From positions 1-48,147 of the forward strand of contig NZ_JARXIA010000031.1 in the NCBI RefSeq assembly GCF_031127875.1: 48,147 bases of DNA, given 5' to 3'. A program made the translations under genes and the position numbers. Below, piece by piece: positions 31,503 through 39,040 of the stretch (position 1 is its first letter; the number at the start of each line of letters is the position of its first letter). The notes under the pieces were generated by a model. The model did no database searches and was not told the DNA's origin. It saw only the letters and a list, made by a program, of their open reading frames with translations. The stretch is from Pelagicoccus sp. SDUM812005. GTDB lineage: Bacteria > Verrucomicrobiota > Verrucomicrobiia > Opitutales > Opitutaceae.

Positions 31503-32510
31503 CTAATCGGAGTCGCCCAGGGTTTTGCGGTACTGCCTGGGGGACTCTTTCTCGAACTTTTTCCAGGCGCGGCTGAAGGAGGCCATGGACTGGAAGCCGC
31601 ACTCGAAGGCGGCTTCCGTTATCGAGCGATTGGGGTTCCAGAGCAGCTTCTTGCATTGCTGGACGCGAAGGCGGGAAAGGTATTCGGCGAAACCAATTCC
31701 TACCGTTTCCTTGAAGCGTTTGCTAAAGTGGAAGGGGCTAATGCCAGCTGCGTTTGCCACTTCGTGCAGGGTGATGGCCTGCTGGTAATTTTCCGCCAGA
31801 TACGCTTTTGCTTTGCGGATGGCGATGGGCTCTTGGTTGTCCAGCTCGGTGAGGATACGTTCGCTGGCGATAGAGAGCTGACGGGCGTAGTTTTTAAGTA
31901 GCGTGGTCATGGCCCGGTACTTTTCGGGCGGCACGATCGGGGTGGAAAAATAGGCTTTTTCGAGAGCTGCGACCTCCTGTTCGGGTTTGTGCTCGCTCAG
32001 TTTTGACATGGCCCGGCGAAAATTGTCGCGACTGGGTTCTTTGACCATGACCTGTCCCGTTTTGAGGAAAGCGAACAGTTGGTTGCCCGCTTTGACCGGA
32101 ACCATGGTCTCACAGAGTCCCGCGAAGCACTCGAAAGTGCGGGGTGCGTCCCCGAAAGCGCTGGAGACGGCGTTAACGCTTTCGGGGGACTTTTCGGTGA
32201 GCGTGGTCCCACTGGCGGCGCTTTGTTCGTGGGAGTCGGATTCGTCGATGCCCATTTCTCTTTCGATTCCACGGTGGAGGGCTTGGCAGGTGCTGCAGCT
32301 GTGGCCTGCCTTGTTCATCAGGGAGCAGAAGCTGGTGCGGCTCTGATGTTTGGAACAGAGGGCGAGGGTGAGCCGACTGGCCGGCTCAAGCGTTAAGGGC
32401 AGCCCCGTCGCGTCCTGAAAGGCGGTTTCGTATTCCCGGTAGTCTTCGGTGCTCATGAGCTTGGAGATCACGGTTTCGAAGTAGGCGGCATTTTCGAGGG
32501 TGAAGGGCAT
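31503..32510 (-). CDS. PocR-domain AraC-family transcriptional regulator
   Basis: A 335-residue regulator. Residues about 15-190 form a PocR-type ligand-binding domain, with the cysteine pattern SFCSLMNKAG...CSTC (Cys62, 72, 75) and ECFAGLCETMVPV (Cys128, 133) plus Cys52, and a polar insertion between them. Residues about 232-330 are the AraC DNA-binding domain: two helix-turn-helix units, AITLHEVANAAGISPFHFSKRFKE and SITEAAFECGFQSMASFSRAWKK, with the PRQYRK signature. PocR domains sense small molecules, and six cysteines make a redox or sulfur signal conceivable. The gene is divergent from the FadL-SQR-DsrC-DsrE2 operon with 106 bases between them, so that operon is its likely target. Confidence 0.88.
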   Translation of the reverse strand: MPFTLENAAYFETVISKLMSTEDYREYETAFQDATGLPLTLEPASRLTLALCSKHQSRTSFCSLMNKAGHSCSTCQALHRGIEREMGIDESDSHEQSAASGTTLTEKSPESVNAVSSAFGDAPRTFECFAGLCETMVPVKAGNQLFAFLKTGQVMVKEPSRDNFRRAMSKLSEHKPEQEVAALEKAYFSTPIVPPEKYRAMTTLLKNYARQLSIASERILTELDNQEPIAIRKAKAYLAENYQQAITLHEVANAAGISPFHFSKRFKETVGIGFAEYLSRLRVQQCKKLLWNPNRSITEAAFECGFQSMASFSRAWKKFEKESPRQYRKTLGDSD

Positions 32511-32541
32511 TCTTGACGAAAAATAGGGGAAAAGGCGGAGA

Positions 32542-32578
32542 TTCGCAACGAGTGAGGTACAGTTCGCAATTAGCGAGG
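32542..32578. promoter_or_regulatory. Direct repeats, probable AraC-type operator in the divergent spacer
   Basis: TTCGCAACGAGTGAGG at 32542-32557 and TTCGCAATTAGCGAGG at 32563-32578 match at 13 of 16 positions and start 21 bases apart, two helical turns, as expected for an AraC-family regulator bound on one DNA face. They lie between the regulator start (32510) and the FadL-type gene (32617). Confidence 0.6.
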
Positions 32579-32616
32579 AGAACTAATCTTGTGCTTGTGG
32601 TAAATTAGTAATCGTT

Positions 32617-33996
32617 ATGAAAAAGACCCCTTACCTCGTTTCACTCACCCTAGGGCTCGTCGTTTCGGCGGGAACCCTATTCGGCACTAACGGTATGAAT
32701 ATGGAGGGGTACGGCGCGAGATCAACAGCTCTCGGCGGAGCGGGTGCCGCCATTGATACCGGAACGGCTGCGCCGGTCAATAACCCTGCAACTCTTTTAT
32801 TGCAGAAGCGAGATGCTCGTTTGGATCTGGCCTTGGGGCGCTTGGGACCGGATGTTTCGGCAGCAATGTCCGGCTTCGGTTCGGTAGACTCGGCTGCAGA
32901 TGCGTTTTATATGCCGGCTTTGGGATACACCCGACGCAATGGTAAACAAGTCTACGGAGTTGCTCTTTATGGCCAAGGCGGAATGGGAACCGAGTACACG
33001 GGCAGTTCTTTTCTCGGGTTGGGCCGCGGTCTCGACAACATGACTGAAGTATCGGTGGGGCGTTTGATGATTCCCTACGCGTATCAGGTCAATGAGCACG
33101 TGGCGGTTGGTGGTTCTGTCGATTTTGTTTGGGCAGGGATGGATCTCTGCATGGCGATGTCGGGACAGCAACTCATGGACTTGGCGAATCCGATGAGTCA
33201 GATTTCGGGAAAAGCGTCGGGCTCTTTGCTTCAAGCAATGGAAGGAGCGATGCCGGAATTCGCGTACTTCGATTTCGCAAATGGAAACCCCTACTTTGGC
33301 GAAGCCAAGGGAGAAGGGTACGCAGCAAACCTGGGAGTGCTCTATGAAGTGAATCCGGAACTGCGAATTGGTGCAGTTTACCACTCGTCCACTAAGCTGA
33401 GCGATTTGACCACCAGCGATGCAAGGGTATCGGTCGGCGCCACGAGCCCCATGGGTTACATGGAAATGGGCTTGGTGGGAGACGTTGCAATCAGTGACTT
33501 TCAATGGCCCGCAACCTATGCGGTCGGCGTGATGTATCGTCCTGCCAACAGTTGGAGCGTGGTCGCCGATGTGAAGCAAGTGGAATGGTCCTCTGTTATG
33601 GATTCGTTCCGCATGAGCTTCGTCGCCAACGATGCGGCTAGCAACGGACCTATGGCGGGGATGAATTTGAACGCGGAACTGTATCAACGCTGGCATGACC
33701 AAACGGTTTACTCGATAGGCCTTGAGTATGCACCGCGCGAGTATAGCGCATTTCGGATCGGCTTTAATCATGCGTCTAGCCCAATCCCTACGCGCTACTT
33801 GAATCCGCTATTCCCCGCGACCGTGGAAGACCACATCACTTTCGGGGCAGAACATAAGGCAGGTCGCAAGGGGACCTTCAGCTGGTCAGCCTCGCTGGGT
33901 CTTAAGAATAAGGTTACGAACGAGGCCTTCGGAGTCGTTTCCAGCCACGAGCAACTGAACTTCCAAATCATGTATTCGAAGTTCTGGGGAGAGTAG
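32617..33996 (+). CDS. FadL/OmpP1-family outer-membrane protein heading the sulfur operon
   Basis: A 459-residue protein with a signal peptide (MKKTPYLVSLTLGLVVSAGTLFG) and the FadL/OmpP1 hallmark after cleavage: TNGMNMEGYGARSTALGGAGAAIDTGTAAPVNNPATL, corresponding to the hatch region. Amphipathic beta strands follow to the C-terminal aromatic strand NFQIMYSKFW. FadL-type barrels let hydrophobic compounds cross the outer membrane by lateral diffusion. Placement at the head of an SQR-DsrC-DsrE2 operon suggests a hydrophobic sulfur or thiol compound, or membrane-active sulfur, but that is inference. Its promoter region carries the direct repeats at 32542-32578. Only a weak Shine-Dalgarno is seen. 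Gap to the SQR gene is 40 bases. Confidence 0.88.
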   Translation: MKKTPYLVSLTLGLVVSAGTLFGTNGMNMEGYGARSTALGGAGAAIDTGTAAPVNNPATLLLQKRDARLDLALGRLGPDVSAAMSGFGSVDSAADAFYMPALGYTRRNGKQVYGVALYGQGGMGTEYTGSSFLGLGRGLDNMTEVSVGRLMIPYAYQVNEHVAVGGSVDFVWAGMDLCMAMSGQQLMDLANPMSQISGKASGSLLQAMEGAMPEFAYFDFANGNPYFGEAKGEGYAANLGVLYEVNPELRIGAVYHSSTKLSDLTTSDARVSVGATSPMGYMEMGLVGDVAISDFQWPATYAVGVMYRPANSWSVVADVKQVEWSSVMDSFRMSFVANDAASNGPMAGMNLNAELYQRWHDQTVYSIGLEYAPREYSAFRIGFNHASSPIPTRYLNPLFPATVEDHITFGAEHKAGRKGTFSWSASLGLKNKVTNEAFGVVSSHEQLNFQIMYSKFWGE

Positions 33997-34036
33997 GAAC
34001 TACAGGAAATATCGTTTGAAAAAGGAGAATGGAACG

Positions 34037-35302
34037 ATGAAGAAACTTTTAATACTAGGAGCTGGCACAGCTGGCACGATCATTGCCAACAAGATGGCAC
34101 GTAAACTGCCTGCGAAGGAGTGGAGTATTCAGATTGTGGATCAAGATCCGCTACACTACTATCAACCAGGGTTTCTCTTCATGCCTTTTGGCGTGTATTC
34201 GGAAAAGGATGTCGTGAAGCCGAAGTCCCGCTTTCTGTCGCAGAAGGTCGACTTGGTGATGGGAGCGATTGACCGTATCGACCCTGAGGCCAACAAGGTC
34301 CTGCTCGAGGGCGGATCGAAACTTGACTACGATTTGCTCGTTGTCGCCACAGGTGCGACTCCACGTCCTGAAGAAACGGAGGGGATGGAAGGAGAGGATT
34401 GGGGGCGTGACGTCCATGAATTCTATACCTTCGAAGGAGCGGGAAAGTTGGCCCGTCGTTTAAAGCACTGGCGGGGCGGACGCTTGGTAATAAACGTTGC
34501 GGAAATGCCAATCAAGTGTCCGGTCGCTCCGCTGGAGTTTGCTTTCCTTGCCGATTGGTGGTTGAGCAAAAACGGATTGCGCGACAAGACGGAGGTCCAG
34601 TACGTGACGCCACTTTCGGGTGCGTTTACAAAGCCTGTCGCCACTGAGCGACTACAGCATATGCTCTCCGATCGGCGCATCCACGTGGAAACGGATTTTG
34701 CGATCGGGTCGGTGGATAATTCGAACAAGCGCATCGTGTCTTGGGATGATCGTACCGTGGGTTACGATTTACTGGTCACGGTTCCAACTAACATGGGAAG
34801 CGATGCGATCGAGCGTTCCGGATTGGGCGACGAGTTGAATTTCGTTCCAACCAATAAGGAGACGCTGCAAGCAGAAGCCTACGAGAATATCTTCGTGATC
34901 GGAGATGCTGCCGATGTACCTGCTTCCAAGGCAGGTTCGGTAGCCCATTTCGAAGCGGAGATCCTCGAGGAAAACCTACTCGCTGCAGCCGCAGGAAAGG
35001 ATCTCGAAGCAAGGTTCGATGGGCACTCCAACTGCTTTGTCGAGACGGGCTTTGGCAAGGGGATGCTGATCGATTTCAATTACGAAACCGAGCCGCTTCC
35101 CGGTACCTTTCCGTTCGCGAAGGTCGGCCCCATGCCTCTGTTGGCCGAGTCGCGAATGAACCACTGGGGGAAGTTGATGTTCCGCCACGTTTACTGGCAC
35201 GCCCTGCTCAAAGGGTGGCCATTGGGATTTGGTTCGGCGATGTCCCTGAAGGGGAAACGCGTCGACCTGCTTAAGCAACCAGAACTAGCCCACGTGGGCT
35301 GA
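34037..35302 (+). CDS. Sulfide:quinone oxidoreductase-family flavoprotein
   Basis: A 421-residue FAD-dependent oxidoreductase of the SQR/flavocytochrome c family. The dinucleotide fold is LLILGAGTAGTIIANKMAR at residues 4-22, ATG (LLVVATGATPR) is at 100-110, and FVIGDAADVPASKAGSVAHFEA at 286-307 is the second FAD motif. Of the cysteines used by SQRs, the reactive pair is present (Cys161 in MPIKCPVAPLEF and Cys333 in SNCFVETG), and the third is absent. The C-terminal HWGKLMFRHVYWHALLKGWP is the amphipathic membrane-binding part. It would oxidise sulfide or a related thiol to sulfane sulfur with electrons to quinone. The ATG at 34037 has AAGGAG upstream; the in-frame TTG at 34016 is less likely. 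Confidence 0.88.
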   Translation: MKKLLILGAGTAGTIIANKMARKLPAKEWSIQIVDQDPLHYYQPGFLFMPFGVYSEKDVVKPKSRFLSQKVDLVMGAIDRIDPEANKVLLEGGSKLDYDLLVVATGATPRPEETEGMEGEDWGRDVHEFYTFEGAGKLARRLKHWRGGRLVINVAEMPIKCPVAPLEFAFLADWWLSKNGLRDKTEVQYVTPLSGAFTKPVATERLQHMLSDRRIHVETDFAIGSVDNSNKRIVSWDDRTVGYDLLVTVPTNMGSDAIERSGLGDELNFVPTNKETLQAEAYENIFVIGDAADVPASKAGSVAHFEAEILEENLLAAAAGKDLEARFDGHSNCFVETGFGKGMLIDFNYETEPLPGTFPFAKVGPMPLLAESRMNHWGKLMFRHVYWHALLKGWPLGFGSAMSLKGKRVDLLKQPELAHVG

Positions 35303-35346
35303 AAAGATAACTGTATTTAAACCGCAATTACACGAACCGTATAAAG

Positions 35347-35664
35347 ATGAAAGAAAGAGAAGTAGCAGGAAAGGTCGTCGCCTTTGACGATGAAAATTTC
35401 ATGGTAAATTACAAAGACTGGGACCTTGATGTGGCGACAGCCTTGGCAGAGGAGGAGGGACTCCAATCGCTGAATGACAGGCACTTTACGGTGTTGGAAT
35501 TTCTGCGTAGGACCTATGAAGAAAAGGGTACGGGTCCGACCATTCGTCGACTGACCAAGGAAAGCGGCGTTCCCACGAAGGAGTTGTACGCTCTATTCCC
35601 TGGAGCTCCAGCGAAGAAGGCTGCCCGTATCGCTGGGATTCCCAAGCCAAAAGGCTGTATTTAA
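35347..35664 (+). CDS. DsrC/TusE-family sulfur-carrier protein with a single cysteine
   Basis: A 105-residue DsrC/TusE/DsvC-type protein. The family core is complete: NYKDWDLDVATALAEEEGL, LNDRHFTVLEFLRRTYEEKG and PTIRRLTKESGV, then the C-terminal arm FPGAPAKKAARIAGIPKPKG ending CI. The penultimate Cys104 (CysA) is present, but the second cysteine of true DsrC, 11 residues earlier, is Ala93. By family knowledge this makes it TusE-like: able to carry one persulfide but not to form the trisulfide of dissimilatory DsrC. Its operon partners, SQR and DsrE2, argue for carrying SQR-derived sulfane sulfur, not tRNA thiolation. Confidence 0.9.
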   Translation: MKEREVAGKVVAFDDENFMVNYKDWDLDVATALAEEEGLQSLNDRHFTVLEFLRRTYEEKGTGPTIRRLTKESGVPTKELYALFPGAPAKKAARIAGIPKPKGCI

Positions 35665-35692
35665 CGATAACGATTAACTGGAGAGCTGAAAA

Positions 35693-36205
35693 ATGAGTAC
35701 TGCAATTTTGGAAGAAGAAAACGCCTTGAAGACCAAGGCCTCCGAGCCGGTAAAACGTGTATCCATAATCATATCCAAGGGGACGCTTGATGGTGTTTAT
35801 CCCGGGCTGATCATGGCGAATGGTGCCCGCATGGAAGGGATCGAAGCGACTGTCTTTTTCACCTTCTTCGGGATGAACGCCATCTTGAAAAAGAAGATGG
35901 ATAAGCTGAAGGTCGCAACGGTAGGGAATCCTGCCATGGGAATGCCCACTTTGCTTGGGGCTATACCGGGCATGTCCTCCTTCGCGACTCATATGATGAA
36001 GAAGGAAATGGATAGGCTGGATATACCGCCAGTCAGCGAGTTCATAGAAATGATCGAGGATGCGGGGGGGGAGATCTATGGCTGTAAGGCGGCCTTCGAA
36101 ATGTTTCACCTGAAGGAGGAAGACCTCTGTGCGCAGGTTAAGGAAATCATTACGGTGGGTGATTTCTATGAAAAGAGCGCAGGGGCTCAGATAATCTTCA
36201 CCTGA
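35693..36205 (+). CDS. DsrE2-like (DsrE/DsrF superfamily) sulfurtransferase
   Basis: A 170-residue DsrE2-type protein. KRVSIIISKGTLDGVYPGLIMANGARM near residues 21-47 and EATVFFTFFGMNAI near 51-64 form the first half. After a hydrophobic, Met/Gly-rich segment (AMGMPTLLGAIPGMSS, about 81-96) that may contact the membrane, the family's active cysteine is Cys131 in GGEIYGCKAAFEMF. A second one, Cys146, is less conserved. DsrE2 proteins mobilise sulfane sulfur between rhodanese, TusA and DsrC-like carriers. A clear GGAGAG lies before the ATG, 28 bases after the DsrC-like gene. It is the last gene of the operon and is followed by a strong terminator. Confidence 0.9.
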   Translation: MSTAILEEENALKTKASEPVKRVSIIISKGTLDGVYPGLIMANGARMEGIEATVFFTFFGMNAILKKKMDKLKVATVGNPAMGMPTLLGAIPGMSSFATHMMKKEMDRLDIPPVSEFIEMIEDAGGEIYGCKAAFEMFHLKEEDLCAQVKEIITVGDFYEKSAGAQIIFT

Positions 36206-36234
36206 TTGGAGCCAAGGGTATCGTTATCGTTTGC

Positions 36235-36275
36235 AAACGGGGCTATTGGTATGGCCCCGTTTCTTCGTATTTTAA
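36235..36275 (+). terminator. Rho-independent terminator of the sulfur operon
   Basis: Stem AAACGGGGC (36235-36243) pairs with GCCCCGTTT (36254-36262) around a 10-base loop, followed by TTCTTCGTATTTT. It stands 30 bases after the DsrE2 stop. Confidence 0.88.
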
Positions 36276-36392
36276 CAGACTGTCCAATTGTTCCCGTTTC
36301 TACGGGAACTCGCGCTCTTCGGTCCAAAATCTCGTTTTGCTCCTTCGAAACCGACCGATGGGACAACCGATAGGGTTGAATGCCGCTTTGGG

Positions 36393-38102
36393 TTACCGAT
36401 GGATGGGGAGTTCGATGCGCATGGTGGTCCCGGTGGGGCCGGTCTTGGATACGGAGATGTCGCCGTGGTGGCTGCGGAGGATGCGCTTGACGATGGAGAG
36501 GCCGAGGCCGGTGCCTTCGGGTTTGTCGGTGAGGAAGGAGTCGAAGACGCGTTCGACGAGGTTTGCGGGGATGCCGGTGCCGGTGTCTTCTATGAAGAGG
36601 ACGGCGTGCTTGCCTTTGTCGGTGGTTTCGGCGCGGGTGGAGATGGTGAGGCGTCCGCCGTCAGGCATGGCGTCGGAGGCGTTTATGATGAGGTTGAGCA
36701 GGACTTGCTGGAGCTGGCCTTTGTTGCCGTTGACTTTGAGGCGGCTGTCGGCGGGCTGGTGCTCGAGGTCGATCTTGAGCTGGCGCATCTTGTGGCGGAC
36801 GAGCAGGCAGGTGTCGGCTACGAGTTCGTCGATGTTCCATATGGTGAAGATGCCTTCGGGGGCTTTGCCGAAGGAGAGCACTTTGGAGACGATCTCTTCG
36901 AGCTGGTTGAACTTTTCCTTGATGACTTGTTTGTCTTTGTGGCGGGGGTCGCTCTCGGGGTAGTCGAGGCCGAGGGAACCGAAGAGGAGCTTGATGACGG
37001 TGAGGGGGTTGCGGATCTCGTGGGCGATTTCGGCGGAGAGGAGGCCGAGGGTGGTGAGGCGCTCGGACTTGCGGAGGCGTTCTTCGGAATTGAAGACGCG
37101 GGTGTAGAGCTCGGCGTTTTGGGCGGCCACGGCGGCGAGGTCTGCGAAGGCTTGCAGGAGGCGTCGTTCGCTGTTGGGGAAGCGGTGTCTTACTTTCGTG
37201 AATACGTTGAGGATGCCGGTGACCTTGCCTTCGTAGATCATGGGGGTAGAGAGGCAGGAGGTGACTTCGGAGTCGACGGGTACGTCCTTGAGGTCGAGGT
37301 AATCGGGGGTGGTGATGTTGGTGAATTCGACTTGCCGCTTGGTGCGGATGGCGGAACCGGCGAGGCTTTCGGAGAGGTCGAGTTCGCCGACTTGCTGGGT
37401 GTATTCGTTGTTGAGGGGGCGGGCGGTGAGGAGCTTGACCTTTTGGGTTTTGGAGTCGAAGAGCTGGAGGGTGCAGAGTCGGGCTCGGGTGAGCTCCATG
37501 GCCGCTTCGGTGACGGTTTCCCAGAGGGAGTGTGTTTCGAAGTTGGATACGATGTTTTGGCCGACTTCGATGAGGGCGTTGAGCTGTTCGGACTGGTTGG
37601 CGAGCTGGCGGCGATGCCAGACGGATTGGAGGACTTGGGAGGATTCGTGGGCGAGGAGCACGAGCTGGTCGAGCTCGGCTTGGGTGAAGGCGTTGACCTT
37701 GTCGCGGCTGACGCTGAGGACTCCGATGATGTGGCCGTTGGAGATCATGGGGGCGATGATCTTGGAGCGGACGCCTTCGCAGAGCTTGACGTAGCGGGGG
37801 TCGTTTAGGACGTCGCTGCAGAGCATGGGATCGCCGTTGAAGGCGACGCGGCCTTCGAGCCCTTTGCCTGGGTGGATGGAGAGCTCGCTGGTATTGGTAG
37901 GGTAGCCGAGGGCGTACTCGATCTCGAGCAGGCTTGTATTGGGATTTATGAGACTGATGGCGGTGGCGTGCGGAGCGTAGAGGCGCTGGAGTTCTCCGGT
38001 GATGACGGTGTAGGCGTCGCGGGGCGAGTAGGCTCCGCTGGCGGCTTGGCTGATGCGGTAGAGGGAGAGAAGGGTCTCGGGCTGTTCGGTAAGTGGCGTC
38101 AC
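36393..38102 (-). CDS. Two-GAF-domain sensor histidine kinase
   Basis: A 569-residue soluble histidine kinase. The first GAF domain lies at about residues 20-165 (LLSLYRISQAASGAYS to LDQLVLLAHESSQVL), the second at about 180-335 (NALIEVGQNIVSNFETHSLWE to FADLAAVAAQNAELY). The HisKA dimerisation helix has the phospho-accepting His in SAEIAHEIRNPLTVI. The HATPase domain shows the N box (NLIINASDAMPDGG), the G1 box (FIEDTGTGIP), the F box and the G2 box (EGTGLGLSIVKRIL). No membrane segment or response regulator is adjacent; the lone receiver protein at 47.2 kb is too far to pair on position alone. mtfA and mnmA are upstream in the same direction, with 48 bases between mtfA and this gene. Confidence 0.93.
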   Translation of the reverse strand: MTPLTEQPETLLSLYRISQAASGAYSPRDAYTVITGELQRLYAPHATAISLINPNTSLLEIEYALGYPTNTSELSIHPGKGLEGRVAFNGDPMLCSDVLNDPRYVKLCEGVRSKIIAPMISNGHIIGVLSVSRDKVNAFTQAELDQLVLLAHESSQVLQSVWHRRQLANQSEQLNALIEVGQNIVSNFETHSLWETVTEAAMELTRARLCTLQLFDSKTQKVKLLTARPLNNEYTQQVGELDLSESLAGSAIRTKRQVEFTNITTPDYLDLKDVPVDSEVTSCLSTPMIYEGKVTGILNVFTKVRHRFPNSERRLLQAFADLAAVAAQNAELYTRVFNSEERLRKSERLTTLGLLSAEIAHEIRNPLTVIKLLFGSLGLDYPESDPRHKDKQVIKEKFNQLEEIVSKVLSFGKAPEGIFTIWNIDELVADTCLLVRHKMRQLKIDLEHQPADSRLKVNGNKGQLQQVLLNLIINASDAMPDGGRLTISTRAETTDKGKHAVLFIEDTGTGIPANLVERVFDSFLTDKPEGTGLGLSIVKRILRSHHGDISVSKTGPTGTTMRIELPIHR

Positions 38103-38150
38103 GGCGTGGGAAAGGGAGTGAAGTTTTTAAAGTGGTTGGGTGGCGAGCTT

Positions 38151-38978
38151 CTACCAGCTGACGGGGTCGAGGCGGTAGTAGTTTTTGAGTATCTTGTAGA
38201 TCTCGGGGCGCTTGCGCTTGAGTTGCTTAGGCTTCTCGAAGAAGGCTTCGGTGGAGACGGCGAAGAATTCTGCGTAGTTGGTGGCTCCGTAGTGGTCGAG
38301 CACGCTGCGGCGCCCCTTGGTGGCTTTCTTGACCTGGATTTCGTATTCCTTGGTGAATACCTGGGACCAAGCGGTGAAGGCTGATTGTGATTGGAAAATG
38401 GGTACGCCGTCCCCGACTCCGTCTTCTTGGTCGAGCTGGTGGGCGAATTCGTGCAGGGCGACGTTGCGGCCGTCGTGGATGTTGATGGCCCCGCGTTTCG
38501 TGGAGTCCCAGGCAAGGATGACGGTGCCGGTGGTCCAAGACTCGCCGAGGCGGTAGGTGGGGTTGTCGGGATCGAAATTGGGAGCTCGCGGGGAGTCGGT
38601 GAAGGCGGAGGGGTAGATGATGACGTTTTTGAGGCGGGGGTAGCGCTTGTCTTCGCGGCCGACGGTGAGCAGGCAGGCTTGGGCGGCGACGGTGACGCGG
38701 ATTTCGTCGGTGATCTGGACGCCGCCTTGTCCCTCGAAGCTGACTTCGGCGAGGAAGAGCTTGATGTTGGTTTCGAGGCGTTGGCGAAAGTGTGAGGGGA
38801 GTTTGGATACGAGGGGTACGTTGCTCAGGAGGATGGCGTTCCAGGTGTCGGGAAAGTCGGCGGTGACGACGGCTTGCTTCTTGGCTCGGTAGCGTCGGGC
38901 GAAAAGGTATTGCCCGCCAAAGAGGAGGGCGGGGATGCCGAGGAAGACAAAGAGGAGGACGTACGTGGAGGAGGTAAT
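38151..38978 (-). CDS. mtfA: MtfA-like zinc peptidase (M90), no canonical start codon
   Basis: The reading frame encodes a membrane-anchored MtfA-type metallopeptidase. A hydrophobic segment (TYVLLFVFLGIPALLFGGQY) and basic stretch come first. Then come the conserved PHFRQRLETNIKLFLAEVSFEG-type region (here PSHFRQRLETNIKLFL), VGREDKRYP, the zinc site VALHEFAHQLDQEDG (HExxH) and NYAEFFAVSTEAFFEKP. The whole domain is intact, ending DPVSW. No in-frame ATG, GTG or TTG exists between the mnmA stop region and the peptidase core, and the product contains no methionine. An ATT at 38978 would give 275 residues starting just before the membrane segment, my working start; an ATC at 39005 is another option. 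In E. coli MtfA affects glucose uptake control. Confidence 0.8.
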   Translation of the reverse strand: MTSSTYVLLFVFLGIPALLFGGQYLFARRYRAKKQAVVTADFPDTWNAILLSNVPLVSKLPSHFRQRLETNIKLFLAEVSFEGQGGVQITDEIRVTVAAQACLLTVGREDKRYPRLKNVIIYPSAFTDSPRAPNFDPDNPTYRLGESWTTGTVILAWDSTKRGAINIHDGRNVALHEFAHQLDQEDGVGDGVPIFQSQSAFTAWSQVFTKEYEIQVKKATKGRRSVLDHYGATNYAEFFAVSTEAFFEKPKQLKRKRPEIYKILKNYYRLDPVSW

Positions 38979-39040
38979 GGGTGTTGGCTTGTTGGTTCTG
39001 AGGATAGGAGGGAATCGCGGCGCAGGGCCGCTTCGCGTGC

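Noticed and set aside
36288-37808. 506-codon rightward frame opposite the histidine kinase
   Set aside because: Gly/Glu/Asp/Val-rich shadow of a GC-rich gene with no recognisable domain.
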